Shown here: one piece after another, positions 46,218 through 57,736 of the stretch
Layout of the letters: each line of letters begins with the position of its first letter
How positions within the stretch are numbered: position 1 is the stretch's first letter
NCBI GenBank assembly: GCA_025890175.1
Contig: JANPYM010000006.1
Coordinates: 2,512,073-2,576,072 of the forward strand
DNA length: 64,000 nucleotides
Direction of reading: 5' to 3'
Source of the DNA: Ciborinia camelliae
Lineage: Eukaryota; Ascomycota; Leotiomycetes; Helotiales; Sclerotiniaceae
The notes under the pieces: model-generated
Seen by the model: the letters and a program-made list of their open reading frames with translations, nothing else
Databases searched by the model: none
Told to the model about the DNA's origin: nothing
Made by a program: the position numbers and the translations under genes

Positions 46218-47753
46218 ATGCCTCCGCGAATGCAGGGCTATGGGGCTGCCCCGAATAGTATGGCATCTCATTATCAGCAATATCCACCGCATACACAACC
46301 ACATACAGCAGGGCTTCCTCCGCCAGGCTCGATCGGCAATCAATTCATGAGTCCGAACTCGATGAGCAATGCCTTTGCGAATGGAGCTAATATGGGTATA
46401 CCAGGAGGATTCTCTGCGCCTGGCTTACCTTTACAAGGTGGTGGATTGGCAAGTCAAGCTGCACAAATGAGCTTTGCTGCGGCGCCTTTACAACAACAGG
46501 GGCATAATGGCATGGCAGACTCAGGGACGCGGGGTATGCGTGATAAGGGTAGAATACGAGAAGTATGGAAGGGGAATCTTCATGAGGAGATGGCGATTCT
46601 GCGGCAGCTGGTGGATAAATACCCTTATATTTCTATGGTGAGATATGTGTTCGTTTATCGTTGGCGCCAGAGTTAACATTTCTAGGACGCGAAATTTCCT
46701 GGGATCGTAGCTCGACCTATGGGATCTTTTAATGGCAGGGGGGATTATCACTATCAGTGCTTACGATGCAACGTAGATCTACTGAAACTTATACAACTGG
46801 GCATAACATTATACTCGGAGGACGGAGAATCACCACCTGCGACCCCTCACTCGGACTCGGGCCTAGATCGGAACGCAGCAGGACGAAAATATGGCAACGG
46901 CGTGGTACAGATACCTTGTACATGGCAGTTCAATTTCAAGTTTTCACTATCAGATGATATGTATGCAGAAAGGAGCGTTGACGAAAGGAAGGCTGCCGGC
47001 ACGGATTTCAGCAGATTAAAGGAAGAAGGCATCGACCCATTTGAGTTTGGTGCGGTACTGATTAGTTCTGGACTTGTATGTGATGAGGAGAAGCGTTGGA
47101 TCTCTGCGCACGCCGGCTACGATTTTGGATATCTTACAAAAATCATGCTTCAAAAAGCTTTACCGGATGACGAAAGAGAGTTCGATATGCTTATGAAAAA
47201 GTTCTTCCCGAGTGTATACGATCTCAAATATCTCATGGCACAAGGAAACGCTATGAACAAGTTAGGACAACTTCCCCACATCGATGCCGTCACCGCAGAA
47301 CTCCTCCAACGCTGTGATCGACACCCCAACACCGAAGTCATGATCGATGTCCTCAAAGTAAAACGTCTCGGTACCGCTCACCAAGCCGGCTCCGACTCCC
47401 TCGTCAATGGCCGATTATTCTTCAAGCTCCGCGAGCGTCTCTTCGATGGCGAAATCGCAGATGAACATCTCGGTCGCGTCTTCGGTATCAATCTTCAAGA
47501 AGCCAATTCGTCTACCGCTCAACAACAGACGACCCCGCAACATTACAATCAATACCAAGAAAACACTACCCCGAATCAAAATGGTTCCGGGTCGAATTTC
47601 GCAAATGGTGCACCCAGCACACCGAATAATGGAAATGCTAATCTAGCATCCACGCCGGCGCATAATAGCAATGGTGGAAGTGGTATCGGTCCACTCACAC
47701 CCGGTAATGGTGGAGGTACCTTTGGAAATTTCCAATATGCAAATAAGCAGTAA
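46218..47753 (+). CDS. CAF1: CCR4-NOT deadenylase subunit CAF1/POP2
   Basis: Exons 46218-46637 and 46686-47753 (intron 48 nt, GTGAGA..TTCTAG), 495 aa. A Pro/Gln/Met-rich N-terminus (1-110) precedes the DEDD nuclease domain: IREVWKGNLHEEM, then the first motif, then VARPMGSF, DYHYQCLRCNVDLLKLIQLGIT, WQFNFKFSLSDDMY, SAHAGYDFGYLTK (third acidic residue), and GSDSLVNGRLFFKL (fourth). The tail is Gln/Asn/Gly-rich. CAF1 removes poly(A) from mRNA within CCR4-NOT in the cytoplasm. Oddity: the first motif after the splice junction reads DAKFPG, where the family has D-x-E-F-P-G, so the second catalytic acidic residue is replaced by Lys. Budding yeast Pop2 also departs from DEDD, so activity may be reduced rather than the gene dead. 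Confidence 0.93.
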
Positions 47754-48185
47754 ATAAAAGCCTCGTTTGATTTTTTCATCTCTCTCGGTCCTTTTTGTTA
47801 AGCGTGAGCATTCCCCCCAAAAATACATTCCTTGGTCAGGTCGGAGCGAAGTGAAGGGAATGGAGTTGGGGGCTTGGGGCACGTCTTTGGCTGGCTTGCT
47901 TGTCTGCTTGTCTGCTTGCCTGCTTGCTTGCTTGCTTGCTTGCCGGTTTGTTTACTAGGTAGTTACACCGTATTTTCCATGCAATGGTCGTACTCCTGAG
48001 ATATGTTCGGTTCGGTTCGGTTCTGTTTGATGGATGGATGGATGGATGGATGGATGGATTGGGCTCAGCGCTGTGATTTGATTTGATTGCTTGATTGGTT
48101 CCCTGGTCTTTCCACGTGAAACGGAAGTGGAAGCAAGTCCGGATGGGTTTCGTCATCCGTCTCATGGATGCGTTTGTTTGATTGA

Positions 48186-48272
<87 letters not shown>

Positions 48273-48287
48273 GGATTGATGGATTGA
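48186..48287. repeat. GATT microsatellite
   Basis: About 24 GATT units, with GGATT variants at the right end. A short GGAT run precedes it at 48032-48058. Confidence 0.95.
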
Positions 48288-48381
48288 TGATTGACATTTG
48301 TACATTATGAATTGGAGCGCCGTTTTGCACTTCCTTCCTTCCTTCGTTTTCTTGGTGTGCTTCGTGGATTGTGGAGTGTTG

Positions 48382-48382
48382 G

Positions 48383-48453
<71 letters not shown>
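48382..48453. repeat. GAT trinucleotide microsatellite
   Basis: 24 perfect GAT units, reading as poly-Asp or poly-Met in plus-strand frames; non-coding in my view. Confidence 0.95.
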
Positions 48454-48454
<1 letters not shown>

Positions 48455-48692
48455 CCTTTTTTTGATCCTCTCTTGCAATGGAATGAAATGGAATGTAATG
48501 TGATCTGATCTGATCTGATGTGTAGATACCTACCTACCTACCTATGCATATTTGACGTAATTTCAATACTTGGGTATCATTTCTTAATCTGCTTTGTACA
48601 ACTCGGTCTCGATATATAGGACAACATTCACCCCCTCACCACCACTTCTTCCGCAACAGCCATTTTCTATCCACCCCTACCTACCTACCTCC

Positions 48693-49923
48693 CTAACTCC
48701 TCTTTCCCCTCCCTCTCCCCCTCCCCCCCCGTTTCCCATTCCGACCCATCCTCCCCCCACCCCTCTTCGCCCCCTCAATCCCCGCCACATCCCCCCGACT
48801 CAAACTCAACGTCGCGCCCCTCATCCTCCCGACCCCAGGACCCCCATCAAACGCGCCCCCCATCCCACTCCTCTCCTTCCTCCTCTCTCGCCCCCCTCCC
48901 CTCGGGGGAGCCCTGATCGTCTCAAGCACAACCCCATTCTCCCTTGCCTCGCGCCGTCTCTTGTCCTCTCGCTCCCCCGCTTTCCGCAAGATCCCCTGCC
49001 GCATCTTCATCGGCATGCTCTCTTGCACGTGGATCGACGTTTTGGCTCCCAGCGCTTGAACCCGCAGATCGAGCGCTTTCAGTCGGTTTTTGCCGGCTAG
49101 GACGTGCGTGGCGTGCGTGTTGCTCGAGGTTGAGGAGGTGGAGGTGGTGCTGGTTAGTAGGTGCGATTCTTCGAGGAGTCGTTGTAGCGCGAGATCGTTT
49201 TTTAAATTCAGCGCGTCGGTGGCGCCGGGGAGGTCGCCGGAACCGGGGTTTGTTTCTTGGAGTTTGGATAGTGAGGTTGTGGGGTGGGATTTGGGGATCT
49301 TGGAGGACTGGTGTGCGTGTGTTAGTTGCATTTTTGTATATATAGCATGTAGTATGTAGCATGTAGCATGGAGCGTAGTGGAATAAGAGGGATGAAAATG
49401 AATATGAATATTTATATATATATATACATACCATAAAAGCCCTCGATTCCCCCTTCGTCATCCCCGCGATCCTCGAATCAACTCTCTTCACATGCTCAAC
49501 TACTTGCACGCCATTTTCTCCATCCTCGTCTTCGTCGCTGCCGGAATCTTCCGATAGCCCTTCCCAATCGTCCGTTTCCTCATTCTCGGGATCCGCGATT
49601 GTTTGGCTGGGATGCGGTTTGCGGGTGGTGGGAGGAAGCGGTTTGAATTGTGCTTCGAAATGCCGACGGAATATCTCTTGCGGGTCAAGAGTTTCTGTGT
49701 CGTCGTCGTCGTCTTCATCTTCGCCGTCTTCTGAGTCTGATGATTGGGGTTCAGATACCGGTTCTGGTATTACTGGAGTGCTTTTGGATACTTTGAGAAG
49801 CTTGGAGCTGGGAGGCGCAGCGGCGGATGTGCGCTTTCGTTTTCCGAGTGAAGCGGGCATGTTGAATGTGGTTTGTTTGGGGTTTGGGGATTTTCGCAAA
49901 CGTGAAGATGGTCGCTTTTCCAT
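48693..49923 (-). CDS. FAF1: FAF1-like 40S ribosome assembly factor (DUF4602)
   Basis: Exons 49923-49432 and 49307-48693 on the minus strand, 368 aa, with a 124 nt intron (GTATGT, branch CTAAC, CACCAG). The N-terminal half has a basic patch (GKRKR) and acidic runs (SEDGEDEDDDDD). The conserved domain starts at the junction: FMSSKIPKS, then LQETNPGSGD, NDLALQRLLEESHLL, RLKALDLRVQALGAK, QESMPMKMRQGI and RRREARENGVVLE, followed by a Gly/Arg-rich tail. These match yeast Faf1 (forty-S assembly factor), which acts in early 18S rRNA processing in the nucleolus. An in-frame second Met (MPASLGKRKR, residue 22) is an alternative start. It shares a divergent promoter with HIS6. Confidence 0.9.
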
Positions 49924-50152
49924 AAAATCAATGTTCTGGATGCGAAAAAATTAAGAGGTCGTTGCCGAGATTCTGCCGGGTGGTGGAAATCCTCTTTTGA
50001 TGGAGAGGAAACACGATTTTAGTTACACGGCATCGGGTCAACCACAAACTTCATCATTACTTGATCTTTCATTTCTCGTATCCAGAGGCTTCAATTTAGA
50101 TCGTGTCTCGGTTTGTCGACGTGGGAAGGATCAGCTTGGAAAGATCCTCATC
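49924..50152. promoter_or_regulatory. compact divergent promoter FAF1 / HIS6
   Basis: Only 229 bp lie between the two ATGs. If HIS6 used the earlier in-frame ATG at 50000, the gap would shrink to 76 bp, which argues for the ATG at 50153. Confidence 0.65.
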
Positions 50153-51046
50153 ATGACGAAATTTCGTCCCTGTATTGACCTACATTCAGGTCAGGTGAAG
50201 CAGATTGTAGGTGGTACATTAACAACTGCGTCATCCGATTTGAAGACCAACTACGTATCGACATTACCCGCTGGCCATTTTGCAAAACTCTACAGGGAAA
50301 ATGGTCTCACCGGTGCTCATGTCATTATGCTTGGACCTGGGAATGAGGAAGCTGCGAAAGAGGCTGTAGCAGAGTGGAAGGGAGGTCTTCAGGTTGGAGG
50401 TGGTATCACGGATCAGAATGCTAAGCAGTGGATTGAATGGGGTGCCGAGAGGGTATGTTTCTATTGTGTTGCTTGAGGATGAGGGGCTGGATGTTGATTG
50501 GAATAGTAGGTTATCATCACTTCTTTTCTATTTCCAAATGGGAAGTTTTCCCAAGAACGATTAGATTCGGTACTGGCAGCTTTAGGTGGTGATAAGGAAA
50601 AACTTGTCATTGATCTGAGTTGTCGAAGAAGAGACGATACTTGGTTTGTGGCTATGAATAAATGGCAAACCATTACCGATATGGAGGTGAATGAGGGTGA
50701 GTATTCTTTTCTTTCCTCTCTTCATCATTGAAAACTTATATCTCTTCTAGCATCTATCAAACTCCTAGAGCCATATTGCTCAGAGTTTCTAATCCATGCA
50801 GCGGATAATGAAGGCTTGCAAAAAGGTATCGATGAACAGCTCGTCGAAAAATTGGCACAGTGGTGCAGTATTCCAGTCACCTATGCAGGTGGTGGGAGAA
50901 ACCTTCAAGATCTTGATAATGTCGAGAGACTTAGTGATGGAAAGGTTGATCTTACGATCGGAAGTGCTCTGGATGTTTTCGGAGGTTCCGGAGTCACGTT
51001 TGATGAATGTGTACAATGGAATCAGAAGCAAGTCGCTTCTTCATAA
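50153..51046 (+). CDS. HIS6: HIS6, ProFAR isomerase of histidine biosynthesis
   Basis: Exons 50153-50452, 50510-50696 and 50751-51046 give 260 aa, the normal size. The enzyme converts phosphoribosylformimino-AICAR-phosphate (ProFAR) to PRFAR, step four of histidine synthesis, in the cytosol. Seen in sequence: start [20 protein letters not shown] with the catalytic Asp of the first (beta-alpha)8 strand, [19 protein letters not shown] (phosphate-binding glycines), a long insertion typical of fungal enzymes ([24 protein letters not shown]), then [13 protein letters not shown] and [12 protein letters not shown] at the C-terminal phosphate site. The second intron acceptor is TAGTAG, where the second AG keeps the frame. 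Confidence 0.95.
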
Positions 51047-52225
51047 AATGCATAAATGCAAAATGGGGTGTCCCAATATCTTTCTACTATTGTTACACCG
51101 GGGGCGAGCTGGATATCGTCACCCTTCTTGTTGCATTGTCTTTCGCTTTCCTTCCTAATGTTTTGTGAGCTTACTAAGATTTCGTGAACTATTACCCCTT
51201 TCGACCCGTTACATTGCATTATCTTCTGCTTGATTTTCTGCATAAACGACAAAAAAACCTTTCGCATATTGGATTTAATCCTATCAACTGCATTACTGAC
51301 ATTTGGTTCATCCAAATTTAATTGCGGCGTGAGGCTTGTGGGGAATCACACCTCGATTCTCCAATATCATTTGGCGGCCTTGGGAGTGAGCATCGGAAAA
51401 AGCAATGTTTAGCCCCACCATCAGCATTTCCACTTTATCGAGTTCTTCGTAGGGTACCCGACTCCTCTCCCTCCAACTTCCCAGGTTCCCTTTCCACCGA
51501 ATCGCCAAGGTCTAAATATTGCAAATATGGAAAAATGAGGCTCGATTGTCCGATTCAGGTCGAGGCCGGGGAAGATTGCGTTAGCATGATTAGTACCTTT
51601 TCATATGCATCACTGGCATTAGGTCAAAAGATCTGTTGGCCCGGCGGTTGCGAAAGAATCTAGACGATCATATCCACGCCTCATTTTTAACCACGAATGA
51701 GACGAAACACGTGGCATCAGCATAGTAGGTACCTGAACAGTTGAAACTTTGCCTAAACCAGTGAAGTGTTTCTTTATCGCCCAATCCTCCCTCATACTGC
51801 TTGTTGCTTCGTTGTCGGCTCGGCTTGGTGGCCAAGTTTTTTTTTGTTTGGACTGCTTGCTACCCTTCCGTACCTGCATTGTTTTTATACATGTACTTTG
51901 GGCTCCGCTGATTTATTCTTCTCTTCACAATACAGCCCCATCATTCTTCTGCGATTTCTTTCGCAAATAATTACCTTTAATCTTTTCAAGTCATTTATTT
52001 GCTTCTTGGATTTTTCTTTCTTTTTTCTTCACCATTTTTTCAACATTTGAACATTCTGTCATACCGAACTAGGTTCTGTTTTTGGTTCAACCTTGCACAA
52101 CAAAAGCAAAGGAATTGCAGTAGCTTTATTGGACCCTGCCCGTATTTTTAATTTCAGCACCCGCTATTTCAACCTTTATACAAAAACATCACGACACTCT
52201 TTTTAAACCCCTACCCCAATCCATC
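51047..52225. other. intergenic, weak minus-strand frames
   Basis: A minus-strand ATG frame (51879-51619, 86 codons, basic) and a second minus-strand frame without an ATG (51508-51308) look slightly protein-like, but I find no convincing splice that links them. 51890-52060 is T/C-rich, like the leader of gene C. Confidence 0.35.
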
Positions 52226-53629
52226 ATGTCAGAATCCGGATATTTTAACATGGACGAACCCACCTCGTCAGGTCCTGAATGTGACCTTATGGAAGATTCT
52301 GGGGTTGTTTTCGAAGAAGAAGATAATTTTCCAGAACAAACCACAGGAGAACGCCTCGGAGCTATCTTCGAAGATGAAGAAAAAATTCAAGAGGAAGATA
52401 ATACTCGAGATGAAACCCCAGAAGCACGACTTGCACTGAAAAAAATCAATCTCAAAAAATGTGCTGAAGATATGGTTTCTGAGCATTCAGAAGCCGTGGC
52501 TCTTTCTGTATTGGCAAAGAAAATCGAATCAGGACTGAAGGAGGTCAACATCAAGTTATTGGAGAAGAACGAAATTGTCCAATACTTCATCAAGAGAAAC
52601 GGTGAATTGTCAACTGAGATCCGAGAGGAGGAGACCAACATCAAGTTCTTCCATTTGGAATCATCACTGGGTATGAAGACTTTGGAATGCGAGCAACTGT
52701 TTGAGGAAAACCAAAAGTTATTGGAGAAGGTCAGACTCTATGAAGAAGCCGTGAACGACAAGGGGAAAATCGACGTGGGCGCCTTACTAGTCGAGAACTC
52801 CGAATTAAAACTCAAGCTCGAATCATCATCTACTCAGCCAGATTTCGACTATGGTGCACCTCCACACGAAGAGCTTCAAAGCGAAGCTACCTTTGTCAAT
52901 CCTGATCACCACGTTGCAGACTGGAAAGAAAATCCCAAGGTCCAGGAATTTATTGCCGAAACCGTTCGCTCTGCCCTCAACCAACAGCGAAAATCAATGA
53001 AACATCTTTTCTTCGTCGGTCAGCGTGTCCGCAATAGGTTCCTCGAAAGGAACTCTGGCTTCGATCCCAAAGCCAAGGAAAGAAACGCCATCTATGAATT
53101 GGGTAATTCGAGCGTCTATAATGGACGTCCCATTACCGATGCTACTCTCTTCTCTCACGTGCCGGGCATTGCATTCGAGAAGCGAACCGATGAAGAAACT
53201 TTCAAGGAGCTCTATTGGGCAAGCTGGCAAACCGTACTCCGTCTTCAAGATTGCGCCGAATTCATCGAAATGCTCCGCTGGCATTCATCCGTCAAAGCCT
53301 GGCGCAAACAAGACTACATGGACACGGAATTCTTTGACACCTGGACCAAAAACATCGACACGACATTCGAGGACATGGACTTGGCCGCCGTGCGCGAATA
53401 TTGCGGGAACATCACCCGCAAGAAGTTAAAGGCGTGTTACCTGGACGAGAAGAGGAGGAACATGAAGATTAGAAGGGGAATGGGAATGGGATCAGGCAAT
53501 GGTAAGTCTGATTATCTTCCTTGTGCTTGTGATTGTGGAGAGCAAGTTCAGGTTCCGCTTGAAGTTGTTGTTGCGAAGTCCAACCACGTGTCGAGGTTGC
53601 CTTTTGGCAGGCGAGATACCGTATCGTAA
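52226..53629 (+). CDS. coiled-coil protein C of the local family
   Basis: Single-exon reading of 467 aa from ATG 52226. The N-terminus is very acidic (EEEDNFPEQ), then a coiled coil at about 75-215. The C-terminal domain (about 245-410) contains DWKENPKVQEFIAETV, GQRVRNRFLERN, the degenerate signature GNSSVYNGRPITDATLF, a WASWQTVLRLQ helix and a DTEFFDTW..FEDMDLAAVREYC block. These align with gene D in the same order and with A, B, E, F at the signature region. The end is uncertain: a donor GTAAGT at 53503 and acceptor GGCAG at 53608 would replace the last 40 or so residues by a Gly-rich tail ending at 53852. Function unknown. Confidence 0.75.
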   Translation: MSESGYFNMDEPTSSGPECDLMEDSGVVFEEEDNFPEQTTGERLGAIFEDEEKIQEEDNTRDETPEARLALKKINLKKCAEDMVSEHSEAVALSVLAKKIESGLKEVNIKLLEKNEIVQYFIKRNGELSTEIREEETNIKFFHLESSLGMKTLECEQLFEENQKLLEKVRLYEEAVNDKGKIDVGALLVENSELKLKLESSSTQPDFDYGAPPHEELQSEATFVNPDHHVADWKENPKVQEFIAETVRSALNQQRKSMKHLFFVGQRVRNRFLERNSGFDPKAKERNAIYELGNSSVYNGRPITDATLFSHVPGIAFEKRTDEETFKELYWASWQTVLRLQDCAEFIEMLRWHSSVKAWRKQDYMDTEFFDTWTKNIDTTFEDMDLAAVREYCGNITRKKLKACYLDEKRRNMKIRRGMGMGSGNGKSDYLPCACDCGEQVQVPLEVVVAKSNHVSRLPFGRRDTVS

Positions 53630-55612
53630 ATTCTTATCTCATCGTATATTATTTACTGAATGTGCGACAAGAAACGCGTGTGTCTTTGGGAATGGGAATG
53701 GGAATGGGATGGGGGATTGTGGCGGGTGTGATGCGGTGGGGAATGTTGGCGTTGATCGTCCTCTGTCAATTCATCCTCTGGATATTGTGGTGGGTGGAGC
53801 AGCACGACTTGATGGGGTTGGAGGATTGGCTGGATATGGACCTGGAGCTTGATCTCGCGTGGTGCGGATTGGGCACATACGACTGGGAGATGGAAGATAT
53901 GGTGGTGTGTGCGCGGACGAGCTTGATGTTGGGATGGTTGGTGGGCGAGTGTGCAGTTCTCACTGCACATCGAAGGGGCTGGAACTCGAACTGGAACTGG
54001 AAATGGGGTATTCCACGCGCTGGGAATTTTGGGCGGAGTTTGTGCTTTTGGATGTGAATGGACGGATAATGAGAGGAGGATGGTTCGCTGGCTTGAAGGC
54101 ATGAAACGTGAGGCATGATGAAGCATTCATTTGAAATACGGAAATAATATTGGATGGGGATGGAGATGGGGATGGGGATGTTTATGGATGGTTATGGATG
54201 GATGGTTGGATGGGTTTGGGCACGGATATGGATATGGATATGGATATGGATACGGATCGGACGATTATGATAACGAATTTGGATATACGAAATACACACG
54301 ACGGATGACGGATGATGGACGATGGACGAACAGATACAACTGCATCACGCTCGAATACGAATTTCTTTTAGAAAGCAACAGAAAATACCCAATGGTTCAT
54401 GGTTCATGGTTAATGGTTAATGGTTAATGGTTTAGGAGTTTTTCTTTTCTTCTTCTTCTTTTCTTGGCTTTTAGTTTGGAAGATGCAGACAGACAGACAG
54501 ATGAGATGAGATGAGATGAGATGGGATTGGATGGGATTTTCCTCTAGAGTAGATTGATTGTGAAATGATTATATATGTAATGAAATGAAATTTAGAGGTT
54601 TTATGATGGCCGGCCGTTGAGGCATTTTGCTGAATGGGTCGTGAATGGGTGAAGAAGAGTGGATGTGGATGTGGATGGTAGGTAGATGTCCTGAAAAGTT
54701 TTAGCAGTAAGGGTGAGAATGAGAATGAGAGTGAGAATAAGAGACCTCAAATTAAGACCAAATAAATTTTTTTTTTTGGCAGGTATGTACCTACTAGGTA
54801 GGTACCTATTCAGATAAATAAGAGTACAGCACCTTAGTGGGTCGGTCCACTTCCCCTCCCTACCTATCTATATCTATATCTATCTGATTGGGGAGAGATT
54901 TCGCCATGTAAGATATTTCGCCATATTGGTACCTAGGGTCGCAGACGGGGCGAGCGTCTCCCATATATATAATGGCCAACAACCTTAAGTCAAGTCGACA
55001 AACTATCAAGCCCGCCCGTCACTGCTGTTGGATGGTCACTGAGTCAGGGAAGATGATCAAGTGCTTTGCTGTCATTGAAAAGTGCGCAAGAGTTGCTCTT
55101 TCATTTATAAGCATATGGTCAGTGAAGTGACCATGGCAAAGGATTATCTGCTAGTTGAGAAGGCTCGCCCTCTCCAGCAATTGCTAGTATCACTCAGGTA
55201 TGGTGGCTCAGTGGTTGGGGAGGTGAATCAGGTGACTGAGAGCTTCAGACCATTACAGTCAAGACATTCCGATTCCTCATTTTTGAAGCATAATTTTATT
55301 GTCCTTGCCGTTTATATTCTGACTCTGACTTCTCAAGATACATATAGTTGATATTCGATCTTTGTCATTGTCGACTTTTCTTTTTTTTTGCAGGACTGAC
55401 TTCTCGAGACATCACCACCTTTTCAAATCTCAAGCTTCACTTCAGCAATCAGCAAAAGAATTTTAACATCTTATTTGGCTTAACGTGTTTTCACTTTCGG
55501 ATTGATGGTAGATTTGCGATGATACTTGTCTCCCGCTTCTAGACTTTGTCTTGATTTTAATTCCATCATAACACAGACAAACAAATACCAGTTTATCAGA
55601 ACACAAATCACC
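53630..55612. other. intergenic, G-rich simple repeats
   Basis: Contains GGAATG, GGATGG and GGATAT (54222-54250) repeats and a TACCTAGGTA-rich block at 54780-54810. Possibly holds an alternative last exon of gene C (to 53852). 55360-55610 is a T/C-rich leader for gene D. Confidence 0.45.
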
Positions 55613-56938
55613 ATGTCGGGGTGGGGAGTAGGTCATTTCCAGTCCGAAACCCAGTGGGGCCCTTCAGATCCTCTTGAAGCTTCAGCCAGTAATGGCTGGA
55701 GCAATCAGGATGGCTTTACGTTACCTCAAATTCGTCCTGAAGCCGAGTCTGTCATCGAAGCACAGATAGCGGCAAAAGAAGCCGAACTTCTCACATTGTC
55801 GACAGAAGTCAAGATCAAGGAACAGAAGATTCACGAATCTACCGAAACCTTCGAGCGCAAAAAGTCGGAGATGCATAACGCAATCACTCAATTGGCGGAG
55901 GATACGGCGGAGTTGGTGGTGGCAGAAAAGAAATATGATCTACTTGTCGAAGAGATTCGTTCGCAGACTGAACACCTGCAAATAACTCGGGCGGCGAAAG
56001 ATCGTGCACATGGACAACGGACGTGGGAACAATGTTTGCTCAAGGAAAACAAGAAGCTGAAGAAGAAAGTCGAGTCCCTCCAGCAAGACAAGGTTCTCGC
56101 GGCGGATCATTGTGCATACTATGTTAATGAAGCCGATTCATTGAAGAAGGATATGGATGAACTGAAGCGCGAGAATGGGTCTCTGGGGCGTGATCGGCGC
56201 GAAACTAAGTCATATTGGGATGATTATAACTGGAAAGTAGATCCAAAAGTGAAGGAACATGTCGCTGCTGCTGTGAAGGATGCTGTGAAGGATGCTGTGA
56301 AGGAGGCCGTGGCGAAGGCAGTGAGTTCTGTGGGTGCAAAGTCTGACATGGTTGGTCCAAGTGTACGGGCGAGCTTCCTTGAAAGCCATCGGGTGCGTGG
56401 CCTTTCAACTTCTACTCGTACTCAGGCACTTGTCCCACACGGATCCAAACCTAGTCATGGTTTCGATGTTCTCGCCGACGCGACTTTATATGTCGACTCC
56501 AAGATACCCGGATTTCGCACAGACAGCGACACATTTGCTCGGATCTATGGTGTTCAATGGTCGACTGCCTTGAAGCTAGAGCTTTGTTCCACGTTCGAAG
56601 ATTTGGCAAACAAATATGCTTTAGCGAAGAGTTACTGTCCACATACATTTCAAGCCACAGAATTCTTCAAGATCTGGTCAACTATGGGCATCTCATTTGA
56701 TCATATGAGCTTTGGGGAGGTTAAGTCATGGGTCAACAACACTCGACGTGACATGTTCAAGACGACCTTGAATCTGAATCTTGCCCTCGCTGAGATGAGC
56801 CGACTGTGCAACGACGGAGTTGTTCCTCAATCTCATGACATGATGACAACGGACAACATTCGCATGCAGCAAGTGTCGGGAAATGAAGACGCTGATTTCT
56901 GGGGATCAGCAAAATGGAACCCTGGCGGCTGGGATTAA
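55613..56938 (+). CDS. coiled-coil protein D of the local family
   Basis: Single exon, 441 aa from ATG 55613 (context CACCATGTC). The N-terminus is Trp/Gln/Ser-rich, followed by a coiled coil at about 50-200. Then VDPKVKEHVAAAVKDA and a threefold 12 bp repeat (GATGCTGTGAAG, about 56279-56305) extend an amphipathic helix. The C-terminal domain has RASFLESHRVRG, signature GSKPSHGFDVLADATLY, FARIYGVQWSTALKLE, FFKIWSTMGISFDHMSFGEV. It is the closest relative of C in this window (same block order). No signal peptide or membrane helix. Function unknown. Confidence 0.8.
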   Translation: MSGWGVGHFQSETQWGPSDPLEASASNGWSNQDGFTLPQIRPEAESVIEAQIAAKEAELLTLSTEVKIKEQKIHESTETFERKKSEMHNAITQLAEDTAELVVAEKKYDLLVEEIRSQTEHLQITRAAKDRAHGQRTWEQCLLKENKKLKKKVESLQQDKVLAADHCAYYVNEADSLKKDMDELKRENGSLGRDRRETKSYWDDYNWKVDPKVKEHVAAAVKDAVKDAVKEAVAKAVSSVGAKSDMVGPSVRASFLESHRVRGLSTSTRTQALVPHGSKPSHGFDVLADATLYVDSKIPGFRTDSDTFARIYGVQWSTALKLELCSTFEDLANKYALAKSYCPHTFQATEFFKIWSTMGISFDHMSFGEVKSWVNNTRRDMFKTTLNLNLALAEMSRLCNDGVVPQSHDMMTTDNIRMQQVSGNEDADFWGSAKWNPGGWD

Positions 56939-57736
56939 AATGTATCAAACGGTGGTGGGGAGAAACCTTGTATCACAATTCTGCTTGTCTTGCTCTGAAG
57001 CAAAATTGTGCAGTTAGATCATATGCAAGAATCAAAACACTCAATATGCAAACATGACTCTTAAGGCTGTAAAGATTACTTGGGCTCCTCTGCCGCTTAA
57101 AGACAAAATGTGATTTCTGAGTAAACTTATTGTACCAAATAGTAAGATTTACATCCTTGTGACCTTAATTATTTGCGCAAACTCTCTACTAACATATTTA
57201 CTCAGTTATAAAAGTAGCTTCTTCCCCCTATCAATGCCAGGCCTCATATCTCCCGAGATCATCCTCACGCAGTTAACATGAACATGAAGTCTTCCAAGAT
57301 GGAGGAAACATGTTTCACGCAACTGAAATATCTGTCTTGGCAAATAATTCACTTTCAACATCATTCACTCCTGAATCAGAATCCGGGGTAAAAGTCTTCC
57401 GCACGTGCTTTTGGATCGATCTTAAACCCCATCCAATTTCATACCGCTTCTTCACATTTTCTCCGCAACGCGCAAAATTTCTTCTCCCTCACATACAGTA
57501 GGTAGGTAGTTCCGATTGCTTGGATGTACAACCACCGTCGATAATGATCAGCAATGTCATTCTAAAAGTAATTCTTCTCAATTAATCAGATCCGTGTGGA
57601 TTTCTCTTCGATCTGTATAAATTCGATTTCTTTTTCTGATGGTGTTGCGAGGGATCACTTTTCACGTCGTCGCGTCGCATTTTCATATTCACTAAGGTGA
57701 AGTTTGCTACCTGGATTGCGTTTACGCTGTCTTAAG
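56939..57736. other. intergenic between D and E
   Basis: No coding region supported. A short GTAGGTAGGTAG tract lies near 57500. Confidence 0.45.

Larger units (their letters stand above)
47754..48692. other. convergent intergenic region with microsatellites
   Basis: Between the 3' ends of CAF1 and FAF1. It contains GCTT, TTCGG, GGAT, GATT and ATG arrays. Frames here (for example an Asp homopolymer) come from repeats. Confidence 0.6.

Noticed and set aside
48290..48503. Plus-strand frame with a run of about 24 Asp
   Set aside because: It comes only from the GAT microsatellite; no start context, splice sites or flanking protein-like sequence.
49997..50152. N-terminal extension of HIS6 to an ATG at 50000
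   Set aside because: It would overlap the short shared promoter, and family members start right at MTKFRPCID.
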